A DNA stretch of 64,000 bases from Scytalidium lignicola (lineage: Eukaryota > Ascomycota > Leotiomycetes), in assembly GCA_002812745.2 (NCBI GenBank), contig NCSJ02000114.1, positions 1 to 64,000 on the forward strand, given 5' to 3'. Position 1 is the stretch's first letter. Each line of letters starts with the position of its first letter. The notes under the pieces are model-generated. The model was not told where the DNA came from, did no database searches, and saw only the letters and a list, made by a program, of their open reading frames with translations. The position numbers and the translations under genes are program-made. Positions 31,094 through 44,256 of this stretch are shown here, piece after piece.

Positions 31094-32140
31094 ATGTCAG
31101 CCTCTGACCGGAGGAGATTTGCTCCACTTGAGGAAGGTCTAAATAATTCAGATCCCAAAGTGCCAATCTTAAAAGGGGTAGTATTTGATGTTGATGGTAC
31201 CCTCTGGTTTGTCTACCAATCTTATTATTGTTCTGTATGCCATTTTTCTCGCATACATTTGAACTATCATCATAGGTCGGGAATCTTACAGGTTCCTTTA
31301 AGAGCATTTTCTCTACAAGTATCAGGATGACTTATTTCTGGAAGCTTTAAGATTGACTATACTTCTTTTAATCGTTACTCGAAACCACTTACCTCTAGAT
31401 ATAATCTCTCGTTCACTTGTATTTATTTCCATTAGTTCTTGGTTAAAGTTGTTCATTTAAATATTAATACCAAGTTTGCTGATTATTATTATAGTCTTCC
31501 TCAGACTTATATGTTTGCACGAATGAGAGAAGCAGTTTCAATACCAAAATCCTCAGATATCCTAGACCACATTTACGCTCTCCCACTTTCGGAACAGGAT
31601 GCAGCAATGGAAAAGATTCGTGCCATTGAACGAGAAGCAATGACATCACAAACGGCACAACCTGGTCTTGTAGAACTTATGACCTACCTGGAGTCTAAAT
31701 CCATTCCAAAAGGCATTTGTACGAGGAACTTTGAGACTCCAGTAGCACATTTACTGGATAAATTTCTAGATGGCCTACATTTCCATCCTATAATAACCAG
31801 GGATTTTAGACCACCAAAACCAGATCCAGCTGGTATTCTACACATTGCAAAGAGTTGGGGTTTGTCGGATGCTTCACAGCTTATTATGGTTGGTGATTCA
31901 CTAGATGACATGACAGCGGGGTACAGAGCTGGAGCCGCAACCGTATTGCTTGTTAATGATGTAAATGCACGTCTTGCCAACCATGAGCATACAGATCTTT
32001 GCATTTATAGACTAGATGATCTGATTAAGATACTAGAAGAAGGGTTTGAGGGCCAAATTGATAGAGGAGAGGAGAATGGAGACACCAGAGCCCGTGCGGA
32101 AGAGGTTCTGATGAAAGGCAAGCAGGGACTTCACAAATAA
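31094..32140 (+). CDS. HAD-superfamily phosphatase (YOR131C-like)
   Basis: Exons 31094-31206 and 31495-32140 give 252 residues. All four HAD motifs are present: VVFDVDGTL (nucleophile and acid Asp; the following Cys is split by the intron, giving DGTLCLPQTYMFARM), GICTRNFETPV (motif II Thr), PPKPDPAGI (motif III Lys) and VGDSLDDMTAGYRAG (motif IV). The cap is a short helical insert (about 45-100). The order and LPQTYMF match yeast YOR131C, a putative phosphatase whose substrate I do not know. An in-frame ATG at 30998 would add 32 residues rich in Arg, His and Phe, possibly a targeting sequence. The 288-nt intron is far longer than usual here and AT-rich. Confidence 0.85.
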
Positions 32141-32443
32141 ATGAGCCCAGACTTAAGAGGCATAGCAAACTGATATCCTAGCCATGCAATGTCTATACTA
32201 TGACTATGCCTGAAAACGACGCCTGAATTTTGAAACCATATGCAGTTTGGGTCCTGGGATTCCAGATTTTGTTTCTATCGGATCATTCGTTCAGTCTGCC
32301 CATAGCTGATATGTGCTCGAAGCAAATAGAAAAGTGCGCCGGGGGAATGCTAGTTATGGTAATGGTGGCTAAGTGCCAATATTTAGTTAGAAAGGCCACA
32401 ACATAAGGATTAAATGGCTACAGCAATATTGCCAGAGAAAAGT
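32141..32443. other. Convergent 3' region, no gene seen
   Basis: 303 bp between the HAD gene and the 3' end of the MAPKK gene. No features found. Confidence 0.5.
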
Positions 32444-34185
32444 TCAGTAGCCTCCGTGTCCGCTTGGATAACCAGACCCATGTGAACCATTACCAAACCC
32501 GGCTTGTCGACGGTCTCTTTTCCCATCCAAATCGCCACTTTCTTTCTTCGGAACAGGAGGCGGTGGTAACGATCCGCTAGGAGCAGGTCGCATTGGAAGT
32601 TGCATGGTTGTCGTATGAGTGGTGATATTGGCCCCTGACGATCCATCTGAGATATTTAGCAGACTGACTTTTTGAGCTAAGTTGGCTAGATTACCTCTTT
32701 GCGAATGGTATGCAGATCCAGCTGCACGCCCAATACTGCCCGATCCGTTCTTCGTTGGGGAACGAGCGGTGCTTTGGTCATTAGAATGCGATGATGCAAC
32801 AGCGAAACGGACATCACCGCCAGCGATTGGAATATCTCCTGAAGTAGGGGTGGGTAAAGAATAGTCTGGCGAGTTTGAATGCTGGCCACCAGGTGATTCG
32901 GATGAACGCAAGAGGTCATGAGATCCTGGTGATAATTGAGGGGCGAGATGGGACTTCCGGTTGTCTTTTTCCATCAAACTTACGGCCCACTCTCGGAGAT
33001 CTACTGGTGTACGCTTTGCAGCCTGGACGAATGGCTCACGTTCCTGTTCCAGAACCAATTAATCTTGCTTTTGAGGAATTCAGTATCAGTAACACTTACA
33101 TAAAGTTCTTGTGGAGTAGGCCTTTCTTCAGGGTTTTTGGCCATGCACTTCTGAATCATGTCCTCCAAAATCGGTGGAAAAGCATCGCTCTTTGGAAGCC
33201 TAGGAGCAGGTTCATAAACAATTTGTTGCAGAAGATCCAGGATCCCAGAAGGCTGCCCATCGCCGTCAGATAAGTGTTCACTTGCATCAAATGGAAATTT
33301 TCCAATAGCTAATTCCATAACTGACAGGCCGAAACTCCACACATCTGATTTGACTGTATACTTCTGGCCCTGAATACGTTCCGGAGCCATATATGTAGAA
33401 GTTCCCACAAAAGTATCTGCTACAGAATTGACTAGCTCTCCCGAGACGCCAAAATCGCATAATTTTATGTGGCCTCTTGAGTTCACCAATATATTCGAAG
33501 GTTTAATATCGCGGTGCATGATGTGATGTTTCGTGTAAAGATAGGTTAATCCTCCTAGGGTGGCTTCCGCAATCTTCCCAAGCACATCCACCCTAACAGG
33601 GCCGAACTGCTGTGAAATCCTATCAAGAGAACTAAAGATGTGTGAGCAATATAATTATAATGGAAGAGAGCAGCAAACATACCCTACATCCATGTATTCC
33701 ATGCACATTATGACATCATTGTTATCGCTCAGGAAGGCCCCGTAGAAGTTGACGATGTATTCAGAATTGCATTCGTGCATGATTTGAAGCTCGCGGACGA
33801 TCCGGCGCCGCATCTCCTTCTTTGCCTCAACATGTATCACCTATGACCTGACTTAGTAGGGTGAACCATATGTCTCATGGATAATAGGGGTCCTTGCCTT
33901 CCGTGCCATAATTGTGCCGGTGACGAGATGCCGGACTTTACTGACAGTTCCTCCATTTCCATGGCCTAACTCCTTTAAAACCTCGAGATCTTCTCTCTTT
34001 AAATCTAACTTGTACTCGATTCCAATCTCTAATTGTGCCGTCTGCCTGCTATAATCATTTCCTAAGCCCCCAGGAACTCGGACGTCGTTTTCAGCTGGCG
34101 TAATGCTGCGGGGAGCTGGAGCAGCCAGTGCTAGACCTTTCACGTTTTTCCGCTTTAAAGTACGTTGGCTGAATGCGTCGGACAT
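32444..34185 (-). CDS. STE7: MAP kinase kinase, Ste7/MEK2 type
   Basis: Exons 34185-33898, 33840-33683, 33631-33100 and 33043-32444 give 525 residues. A MAPK docking site opens the protein ([15 protein letters not shown]: basic cluster then Leu-x-Leu). The kinase domain (about 65-345) has [17 protein letters not shown]-binding Lys in [20 protein letters not shown], and an activation loop with the MAPKK pair Ser and Thr in [11 protein letters not shown], then YMAPERIQG. The C-terminal 180 residues are Ser/Pro/Gly-rich and disordered. It matches the filamentous-fungal pheromone/invasive-growth MAPKK acting between Ste11 and Fus3/Kss1 homologues. The first intron begins GCAAGG, a GC-AG intron: the codon before it is the catalytic Lys, and no GT choice keeps the kinase core. 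Confidence 0.93.
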
Positions 34186-35321
34186 GTTTGAGAACTTCTG
34201 CGCAAGCCTTGCAGGCTTTTAGCGCCACAAAATGCAACGGAAATTCAAGAACAAGATATGGTTGTTATAGATCTAGGAGGTCGACGTGGGGCTACTACAG
34301 CAGCCTTCGAGATAGCAGTAGACCGGCAGAATTGGGCACAAATGTTCCTAGTTTGACCGCGTATCCTGTATCGGATCTGGCCTGGAGAAAGGTCTTGGGG
34401 AGGTTGTTAGGCGTTAAGAATGGAAAGATGTTTGGCGGTTGGCGGTTGGCGGTTGGCGGTTGTCGTGAGCCTATCGCATCGTGTTGAAGCGGAGTCCAGA
34501 TGCGAGAATCTCAGGTATGAATGTAGCTTGGATGCGCAGCCCCTTAACGACTCGAGACCATCAATGGATCATTAGCCGCAGAAGTTTAACAGCAACAGCA
34601 TCCGAGCTCTCTTGTCCGTGAAAAATTTAGGGGGCGAGATTACGACAAATATTGATTAATTACTCCCGTGAATTTGGCCCCAAGCGCAAGTGTCTCATCA
34701 TTCTAGACTTCCTTCGGCGATTGGGCAGCGTTGGCGGGGGTGTTCGAAAGATCTCTCCCAGCGGAGAACAATGCTTCCTGAGTTGCGTACGGCTTTGTAA
34801 ACGGGAGAGCACGTTATAATTGTCTTGGAATCTCCTTATTTAAATATTATAATCGCAAATAGTTTTTGAGATATCCTAATCTGCCAAGAGGTCCTACAGT
34901 CAGCAGTCACAACGTGGGCTTCCATACTACCAAAGGGTGGTGAAATGATAATTGTTGTGAGAGCACGCCAAATCTAATATGGCGGGGGATGGCGAGCGGA
35001 AGCTAAAAGCCTGCCTAAGAGAGTGTGGTCCGGCGAGAAACTTACAGTAATGCCTGAGGTATAAAAACATGCAACCTAGCAGCCTAGCTAGCCTCGCCAC
35101 TGGTTCAGTCACACTAAAAGTGAACTTCCTTTAACAGGGGTGTGTAAACCATCGCGTCTGTCACCTTCACGACTTAATTGTCACAAAAACTTTCGAATAG
35201 AGGAGCTGCCCATCACTCCTCGAAACGTTTGCGATCAATAACAGCCTGCATTTTCCAGACCACCATTGAGACTTAGTCTTCCTTTGCAATTTCAACTAAA
35301 ACCATCTTCAAAGCCGCCAAC
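34186..35321. promoter_or_regulatory. Divergent intergenic region, STE7 / SPT6
   Basis: 1.1 kb between start codons. Apart from the GGCGGTT array (34434-34461) it holds only AT-rich and mixed sequence; no gene is supported. Confidence 0.5.
34434..34461 (+). repeat. Four tandem GGCGGTT heptamers
   Basis: Exact 7-bp direct repeat, four copies, about 250 bp upstream of the MAPKK start codon. It could be a microsatellite or a cluster of factor-binding sites. Confidence 0.9.
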
Positions 35322-38300
35322 ATGAGTATGACGGATCTGATTCAAGGCGAGGCAGAGCTTGATGATGAGGAGAACGACGAGTCCTTTGATGAGGAGACGG
35401 GTGAAGTTCGAGCTGGAAGTGGCCGGCAAAACGGTCACATAGATGACTCAAGTGAGGAGGAAGAAGATGACGACGATGAGGAGGCTGCTCGAGAGGTAGG
35501 TCGCGGAGTGATATGACGTTGTTGTAATCTTTGAGTGCCGACTTTCATTTCTAGGTCCGAGAAGGCTTTATTATAGATGATGAAGAGGATGAGGAGTCAG
35601 AAGAGAGGGAACGCCGCGCCGACGAGATAAGAAACGAAGGCGAGCAGAGCGGGAAGAGGAGGAGGCCGTCCTGGACGAGGAGGATTTAGATCTCATTGGT
35701 GAAGCGAATCCGGAATGGGAGCGCAAGACTGCAGCACAGGTAAGGCAGGCGATTGATATATGTTGGGTTCGACGGTTTGCTGACTTTTCCAGCCAAAACT
35801 CAAACGTCTTAAGCGTGGCCACCGAGACGTTGAGAGTAGGGACAGAGAGCACCGTGGGCTTGATGATATTTTCTCGGATGAAGAAGAAGCAGATGTGCAT
35901 GATTTGGAGGATGGAGGAAGACCATTCTCTCGGCCTGACCACCACCGCGTGGATGAATTCGCGGATTTCATAGAGGAAGATGACCTTGAAGATGAAGATG
36001 AGCGACAGAGGCATCAAGAGGAGATGGAGGTTGCCCGTCCTCGAGAAAGGGGTTATATTGGTGGCGCAGATGCTACTGGCCTTGATAAGGATGCTCTAGA
36101 TGATTTCGAGGAGATTTTTGGGAATGGCGAAGATTATGATTGGGCCTTGGCCTTAGAAGAAGAGGCGGAAGCAAATGAAATTGGTGACCATCAGCTTGAG
36201 CTTAAGGATGTGTTTGAGCCTTCGCAATTATCTGAGAGGCTTCTCACCGATGAAGACAATAAGATTCGCTACGAAGACCGCCCGGAGCGTTTCCAGCTGG
36301 ACAGGAAACCATATGAACACGTCCACATCACCGAAGAGCAGTTCAAGGAAGAAGCAAGATGGATTACTAGCTTAATATGGCCTAAAAAGCAACTCCAGCT
36401 TTCAAGCGACCTTCAAGCCCCCTTTGCAAAGGCTATAGGCAAAGTTCTTGAATTTTTCATTGTCGATGAGGTTGAAGTGCCTTATGTCTTTCAACACCGG
36501 AAGGACTACCTCATTCACACCAAGAAGACCAAAGTACGACCAGATCCTGGCAATCCGGAGGCTCCTGATTATGTTGTCGATGCAGTTAAACTCCTTACCC
36601 AAGACGACCTTTGGCGAATACTCGAGCTTGATTTGAAATTCCGTGCTCTTGTGGACAAGCGAAATGTGCTCGAAAAGACATACGATAATCTTAAAACATC
36701 CGCTGGAATTGAGGACAAGATGTTTGAAGATATGCTTCCTGCTGCTGTAACAATGGAAGAATTACAGGATCTCCAAGATTACTTGTACTTCCAGTATTCC
36801 TCACAGATTAAGGATTTGGCTACTACTAATGGTGATGTCAAGGAGAAACGTCGTCCAGGCATGAAGTCCTCTATCTTTGACCGAGTTCGAAGAGGAAAAG
36901 CTTACAGCCTTGTTCGAGCATATGGTATCACTGCTGATCAGGTTGCTCAGAATGCTCTCCGAGAAGGAAGAAGACAGTACACCGAAGACCCATCAACACG
37001 ACCGATAGATCTCGCCGACACTTTAACCAGTGATAGCGAATTCAACACAGGCGAGGATGTACTTCTTGCTGCACGTCAGATGTTTGCTGAAGAACTTTTC
37101 ATGAATCCAAGAATGCGCAAACATTTTAGGATGTATTATTACATGACTGGTGTCGTGAATTGTCGGCGAACTGATAAAGGGTTACGAAAAATCGATGAGC
37201 AACACCAATATTATGAATTTAAATATCTTCGAAATCAAACCTTCGGCGACATCGCTAACAAACCAGAGATGTTTTTGAAGATGCTCAAGGCCGAAGAAGA
37301 GGGCCTGCTTGAGGTTAGAGTGCAGCTGCAAGACGAGGAAGACTTCAGGAAGCAGCTTTTCGCCGAATTTGCTTCTGATAACTTCAGTGAACTCGCTGAT
37401 GCTTGGAATGAGGAACGGCGTAAAGTCCTAGACATTGGAATTACGAAATTGGAACGGGTCATCACTAAAGGAGTAAAGGAGAGCATGAGAACAGAATGTC
37501 AAGATTCTATACTAAAGCTATGCCGAGAGGAATACTCGAGGAAGCTTGATCAAGCACCATATAAACCGAAAGGTATGGTACTAGGTACTGTGCCTCGTGT
37601 GCTTGCACTGTCCAATGGTGATGGTGATGGCCGTGCAGCTGTATGTTGGGCATGGGTAGAGGAAGACGGACGTGCCCTAGAACATGGCAAGTTTAACAAT
37701 TTGTCACGGGATGAGAGATCTAGAGATGATTTCGTTGAACTTGTGCAACGACGCAAGCCCGATGTGATTGGGATTAGCGGTTGGTCTGTTGAGACACAAA
37801 AACTCGTCAACAATATTAGAGACCTCGTGGCAGAGAGGAATTTAAGAGGCGCTGAATTTGAGGACCCCCAAACTGGAGATGATAGGACTGAGCCTCTTGA
37901 CGTTGTCGTGGTTAACGATGAAGTTGCGCGACTTTATAAGGCTAGCCCGCGCGCCGCTGTTGAGCACCCAACGTTTCCTCCGCTTACACGATACTGCGTT
38001 GCTCTTGCAAAGTATCTACAAAATCCTATGAAGGAATATGCTGCTTTAGGTAATGATGCTACTTCGCTGTCATTCCATCCTTCTCAACACCTGCTCGGGG
38101 AGGAAAAGCTTCGCAAGCATCTTGAGACAGCAATGGTAGACATGGTAAACCTCTGCGGTGTCGATATCAACGAGGCTATAGGTGATCCTTACACCGCCAA
38201 TCTGCTCCCATATGTATGCGGCCTTGGGCCACGTAAAGCAACGGCTGTTGTCAAAGCTATCAATATTAACGGTGGCATTGTCAACTCGAGAGATGAACTG

Positions 38301-39754
38301 GTTGGCGACCCAGATAGCGGCAAAATGCCGGTTGTAGGACCGAGAGTCTGGAATAATTGCGCCAGTTTTCTGTCCATTGAATACGATAGTTCTTCGCCGA
38401 CTTCTGACTACCTCGATAACACTCGAGTGCATCCTGAAGATTATGAACTCGGCCGGAAGATGGCTGCCGATGCGCTTGAGTTAGATGAGGAAGATGTAAA
38501 AGCCGAAGTCGATGAAGGTGGGCCAGGGGCTGTTGTTCGAAAGCTTATCAAAGAAGACGAACAGGATAAAGTGAATGATCTTATTCTGGAGGAATATGCA
38601 GACCAGCTGGAAAACAGCTACAATCAGCGCAAACGTGCAACTCTAGAGACGATTCGTGCGGAGTTACAGCAGCCTTATGAGGAGTTACGGAGGAATTTCG
38701 CGATGCTGTCAGTTGACGAAATTTTCACGATGTTCACTGCAGAAACCTCTGAATCTCTGTGTGAAGGTATGATCGTTCCAGTCAACATTCGCGTTGCAAA
38801 GCCAGAATTTATTATTGCGAAATTGGACAGTGGTGTCGAGGGACGAGTTGAGCCGTCTGAGGGATCTGATAACCCCCACGCTCTTCTGAGTAGCCTATTT
38901 TCCGTTGGTCAAACTGCTCAGGCTAAGCTGCTTGAACTTAATCGGGAGAATTTCTCTGCTAGATTGTCTTTGAGGGAGGAAATGCTAAGAATCCCCTATA
39001 AGAAGCACAGTTATCACCCTCCACGTTCCTGGGATATTGAACAAGAACGGAAGGACAAAGAAGAGCTAAAGGAGAAGGACAAGGCAACCGGCCGCACTCA
39101 AAGAGTTGTGAAGCACCCACTCTTCAGGCCGTTCAATGCTACACAGGCCGAAGAGTATCTTGGGTCCCAAGCTCCCGGAGATGCTGTTATCCGACCATCG
39201 TCGAAGGGTAACGACCATCTTGCTGTCACATGGAAGGTTGCTGATGGGGTCTACCAACACATTGATGTCTTAGAATTACAGAAAGAGAATGAATTCTCTG
39301 TTGGCCGCGTTCTCAAGATTGGTGGGAAGTACACCTACAGCGATCTCGACGAGCTGATTGTAGACCATGTCAAGGCCATGGCGAAAAAGGTTGACGAGAT
39401 GATGCAGCACGATAAGTGGCAGAAAGGAAGCAAGGCAGATACTGGTAAATTTACATCCTATTCCCATTTTGCTAGTGCTCCAATCAGAATACTGATACTC
39501 TTCTAGAACGTTGGTTAACTACGTACACCGAGGCCAATCCCCAGAGATCGATGTATGCGTTTTGCCTTGACCCGAAACGTCCTGGGTTCTTCCATCTCTG
39601 CTTTAAGGCTGGAGTTCGGGCACGACCAAATTCGTGGCCGGTTCGGGTGGTACCAAATGCCTTTGAATTGATGAAGAGCCAGTATCCGGATATGAAGGCA
39701 CTGTGCAATGGTTTCAAGTTGCGGCACGCAAGTGAGATGACGAAGAGAGGTTGA
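35322..39754 (+). CDS. SPT6: Transcription elongation factor and histone chaperone SPT6, with apparent one-base frameshift
   Basis: Exons 35322-35495, 35555-35739, 35793-39444 and 39507-39754, about 1419 residues if one missing base is allowed for. The N-terminal 130 residues are acidic, as in SPT6 (binding nucleosomes and Spn1/Iws1). Later domains: tex-like helical core, YqgF fold (about 720-855), helix-hairpin-helix with [17 protein letters not shown] (about 927), the death-like domain, S1 (about 1110, [19 protein letters not shown]) and tandem SH2 (from about 1227: [16 protein letters not shown]). The SH2 pair binds the phosphorylated Pol II linker. In exon 2 the frame before 35612 ([14 protein letters not shown]) and after 35620 ([13 protein letters not shown]) differ by one base; the site is a CGC-rich run, so a lost C is likely an assembly error. 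Confidence 0.93.
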
Positions 39755-40458
39755 GACATGGAAAGGTAATTAGGATTGCTATGTGGGGTGGGTTAAATGG
39801 GGTCATTAGACCAGTTGTATTACAAGCATGCCATATTATTGGGGATCTGTATTCGAAAGAGATAAAAAAACGCGATCTCCTAAGAGCGGAGTAGATATCA
39901 TATTAAAAACTCAGCGACGTACCTAATTTTAGAATGACCCCTGACAATGAATTGTGAAGCTTATTTTTGGCAGGCCCAATCAGACGGGTCATGCTGGATG
40001 CAAGGCTGAGCTTACCGCGCAGTGGTGCAACGTGAACACGGTAGCCCGTGCGGTGGTAACTCGTAACATTGGACGCTGCTTAAAACCACGTCTCGCTGTT
40101 GAGCCTCTATTGTCGCAATGACATTTTACATCTTGAGTGAATCCATGATAATTCCCACCGGGCACTACAGCATGTGAAGAACTGCAGCTTGTTGCTAGGT
40201 CCATTCCTTCTGTTCCGGATCCTTCGGGGCTTCCTCCGGCTTTGCTTGTAAAGCACGGAAACGCTAGTGCTGAGAGATACATCAGCGAAGCACCTGAGCA
40301 TCCAAGACATAATTTGACACCTCTTCCTAGCCTAGTCGCGTGTCATATAGAATTTACGAGCACGTCCCTTCAACTGCAGAACCGTTCCGTAGCTTCCGTC
40401 TTAAAATCAGCCGTTTTTCATACCGAGCAAACGCTCCTCTGCAACAGTCATCGCCAAC
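39755..40458. other. Intergenic, SPT6 3' flank and OSH3 upstream region
   Basis: 704 bp. Several short frames on both strands, none with recognisable content or good start context. GC-richer stretch at 40010-40250. Confidence 0.5.
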
Positions 40459-43400
40459 ATGGCGGGCATGGAACAAGTCCAGATTCATGCAAAGGTATTG
40501 TACAGTTCAGCCTATTGTTCTCTGATGTGTCTAGCAGATACTTGTGCTAACTTATCTTTTAACAGGCATATATTGTTCGCTGGGTGAAGGTGGATGAAGG
40601 GCACACTATTTCCTGGAGTATACAACCGCACAAGAAGTCTATGTATGCGCTTCACTTGCTTTTCTTTAGAGTATATACTCACATCTAGCAAGAAATTTCG
40701 GGATTGTCAAGCACCCAGGGAGTGGAAGTCCTCTGGTAACAAATCATCAACCGGCAACCGACGATACCTCTTCTGCTGTGCAACAGCTTGATCCGAATGT
40801 TGAGAATGTAAGATTACGACGACCTTCAAATGCGCGCAGTGACGGGTCAACAGCGGAAGAACAACTAAAAGGGAAAGGATTTATATGGATCCAATGGTAC
40901 GGAAAATGCGAGGCAGACAAGGTGACAATCGGCACATTCCCAGTTGCCAAAGGTGCGGGTGGAATGTATGGACTGGTATTCGACAACACTTTCTCGAAAT
41001 CGTTTGCGAAGACTGCGACCCTTGTTCTCCTTACCTACCCTTCTAATGCTCCTCCTCAATCTACCCACAACCTTGTCCAAGGAGCACTCGCCGGCATAGG
41101 TCTCTCGAACAATGGGAAGAGTCAGAGCCCACGACTAACTGCGGCACCTTCGGATTCTGTTGATAGTCTTCATAGCCATCTGGCGGTTGGAAATAATCGT
41201 AGTAGAGGCAATTCCCTTATAGGAGGACCAAGCGAGAGTGATAGTGGCCTTGTAACCCACCATGTAGGGGTATTACAAAAGCGCCGGCGGAAAAAGGGAC
41301 AAGGTTACGCACGACGGTTCTTCTCGTTAGACTTTGCTACTTGCACATTGTCATATTACCATGATCGTAATTCCTCTGCTCTGAGAGGCGCAATTCCTTT
41401 GAGCCTGGCCGCTATAGCTGCGGATGAACGCAGGCGAGAAATTGCTATCGACTCTGGAGCAGAGATATGGCATCTGAAAGCTGGCAATGCGAAGGATTTT
41501 CACGAATGGACGAAGGCGCTCGAAAAGGCTAGCAAAACTGCTCGAGGCGTTGACTCCAACCGACCATCTTCCCCGAATAGATTGAAAGTTAGAATGTCAG
41601 GGTTACAGCATGTTCCATCGAACCAGGAAGATGATAGAGAATGGGCGCAAGTTGAAGCGCTTGTCAGTCGAATTGCGGGCACTCGAGATGCTGTCCGCAG
41701 GCTATCAAAAGATACGGCCCTTAAAACTAATGCCTCTGGACTGGGTCTATCAGTTGGAAGTCCATCTATTGACGAAGGTAGTCCCGGTGAATATTCTGCG
41801 GCCCCAGAGAGAAAGCCTTTTTGGAGACGTAAATCTGCAGCTCCGCCTCCAAACCTTGCTCAACGTAACTCTCCAGTTCAACTGGGCGTCCCTTCTCACC
41901 AAAACGTGACAGTGATTTCTGCAAACGGGTCCACTAGGCCTTCTTCCCGAATGACAAACCATTCAGCGCATGAAGAATATAGTATGCATGAACATTGTGA
42001 AGCTCTCTTAAATGATCTAGACTCCGTTCTGTCCGACTTTTCCACTCTTCTAACGAACAAAAAGCGCCGTCGAATGTCTTTCGTCCCAAGGTCGGCGGAT
42101 GTCTCGAGAGCCAGTATGGAGTCAACATCCACAGATGAGTTCTACGATGCTGAACAAGATCATAGCCAGATGCTTATAATCGGTCGTCAAAGTGAGGAAG
42201 ATACACCAGCTTCAGAGGCGGAAGATGAGTTTGTTAGCGATTCATCTTCCGTATCATCTGTCGAGAAGGATGACATGTCGCAACAAGTCAAAGGGGCAGC
42301 AGCATTATTCCCTGCCAGACCCAAAATTTTCGATCCTCTTCCTATTCTAGATGCTCCAAAACGTCGTGTATCCGTCCCTGCTGCAATGGTTATGCCTCCA
42401 AGTTTAATTGGGTTTGTACGGAAAAATGTTGGCAAAGACTTGAGCACTATAAGTATGCCTGTATCTGCAAATGAACCGCTCTCTCTTTTACAGAGAGTCG
42501 CTGAACAAATGGAGTATGCTTCACTTCTGGATACGGCCGCAGCTATCAAAGATCCTATACACCGTCTCCTTCACGTAACTGCATTCGCAGTGTCTCAGTT
42601 CAGTATGAACCGAGCTAGAGAACGGGCAATTCGCAAACCTTTCAATCCTATGCTAGGCGAGACATATGAGCTTATACGGGCTGACAATGAGGTTCCCGGT
42701 GGGTTCAGAATGCTTGTGGAGAAAGTCTCTCATCGACCTGTTCGTATGGCCGCTCAAGCAGATTCAGTTAACTGGTCTTTAAGCCAGTCTCCTGCACCTG
42801 TTCAAAAATTTTGGGGCAAGAGTGCTGAGCTCATTACGGATGGAAGGGTTCGGATAGTGTTAAGATTAAGTGATAAAAGCGAAGAGCGATACAGCTATAA
42901 TGTTGCGACTGTATTTTTACGGAATGTAGTTATGGGCGAGAAATACATCGAACCAGTCGCCACCATGACTGTGACAAACGAGAGTACCGGTGCTAAGGCC
43001 ATGATAGAATTCAAAGGCAAGGGAATGTTTGGTGGTCGCAGCGAGGATGTTCAAGTTGAAAGCTATGATTCGAATGGCTCTCCGATTGGTGTTGGTTTAA
43101 CTGGAACGTGGACAACAGGACTGAACCTCACCGAGCCCGGAAAGTCTGCATCTACTGAAATCTGGCATGTAGGTAATCTCGTTGAGAATGCTCCTCAGCG
43201 CTATGGTTTCACGACCTTTGCGGCCAGTTTAAATGAGATTACACATATCGAAAAAGGGAAATTGCCGGTTACGGATTGTAGACTACGGCCTGATCAAAGG
43301 GCCGCAGAAGCTGGCGACCTAGATACAGCGGAAACGTTGAAAGCGACGCTAGAGGATAATCAGAGAGTTAGGAGGAAGGAGCTGGAAGCTAGTGGGGATA

Positions 43401-43543
43401 CCTATAGACCTAGATGGTTTGTAAGAGTCGAGGGTGGTGATGAGGGAGAGGAGGTTTGGAAGCTAAGAACTGGAAAGGAGGGTTATTGGGAGGAGCGAGC
43501 AAGAGAGCATTGGACTGGTATTGAGAATGTCCTTGCAGTTTGA
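40459..43543 (+). CDS. OSH3: Oxysterol-binding protein OSH3-like lipid transfer protein
   Basis: Exons 40459-40494, 40566-40642 and 40693-43543 give 987 residues. The first two exons start a GOLD-like N-terminal domain (AYIVRWVKVDEGHTISWSIQ, then NFGIVKHPG). A PH domain lies at about 226-320 (GVLQKRRRKKGQGYARRFFS; WHLKAGNAKDFHEWTKAL). A FFAT-type motif, EFYDAE near residue 520, would bind the VAP protein Scs2 at the ER. The ORD (about 630-960) has RERAIRKPFNPMLGETYEL and, in place of the classical EQVSHHPP, EKVSHRPVRMA, as I recall from the OSH3 subgroup. Such proteins act at ER-plasma membrane contacts, exchanging phosphoinositide or sterol and regulating Sac1. The third-exon acceptor is GCAAG, chosen because it keeps the frame. 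Confidence 0.92.
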
Positions 43544-44256
43544 AATAGATCAATGGATTCCTAACGATGGCACTATTACACGCCAATTTTCGATTTTGGA
43601 GAGGAATTTTGGGAAATAAGTTTAGCATATAAGTTATGATGAGTCAATGATTGGGACATTTGTTACTTTCTTTTATCCTCGAGGAACTTTTTTATTATTA
43701 TTTAATCTATATACAAGGCGTCAATAGGAACTGGTAGTAGGCTTTTTCTACACCAAAGAAAGGAAACTTGCTAGGCCGCTATTTGAGATTTATTGCTCAA
43801 GCTCCTGAAAAGCCAATGCATGTGGTTCCATACGAATTCTAAAACCTTTTGTACACGATATATTTATGTTTACTGAACCTCCAGGAGAGAAACATTGGTA
43901 CGGGGACCCTCTAAAGATAATCCCACGGTGATAAACGAGAGGTTTCTAAGATCAAGATTTAGAACTATATCTATATGCGTAAACTCATAGTAATTCTGCT
44001 TCCAACCTTATAGCAGGAGTGCAACAACGCCTTGCAATGCATGCTCTTCCGTCTCCCTACGTTAAGATGCTTCGTTAAACCATAAACCCACGCTCCTTGC
44101 AATGCATCATGAAAACGGCCGTAAATATAACATATACCGTAGAACAGATCCCTCAGCACTTAAAGCAACAGAAACGTCAATAATACCACGATGCAGCAAA
44201 GGGGGTATAAGTTCGTGGTGCTCGAGGTAATCGAAAGTCGTGGTTCATGTTGAAGT
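43544..44256. other. Convergent intergenic region, no gene seen
   Basis: 713 bp between OSH3 and the HAPSTR1-like gene 3' ends; AT-rich with no recognisable feature. Confidence 0.5.
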
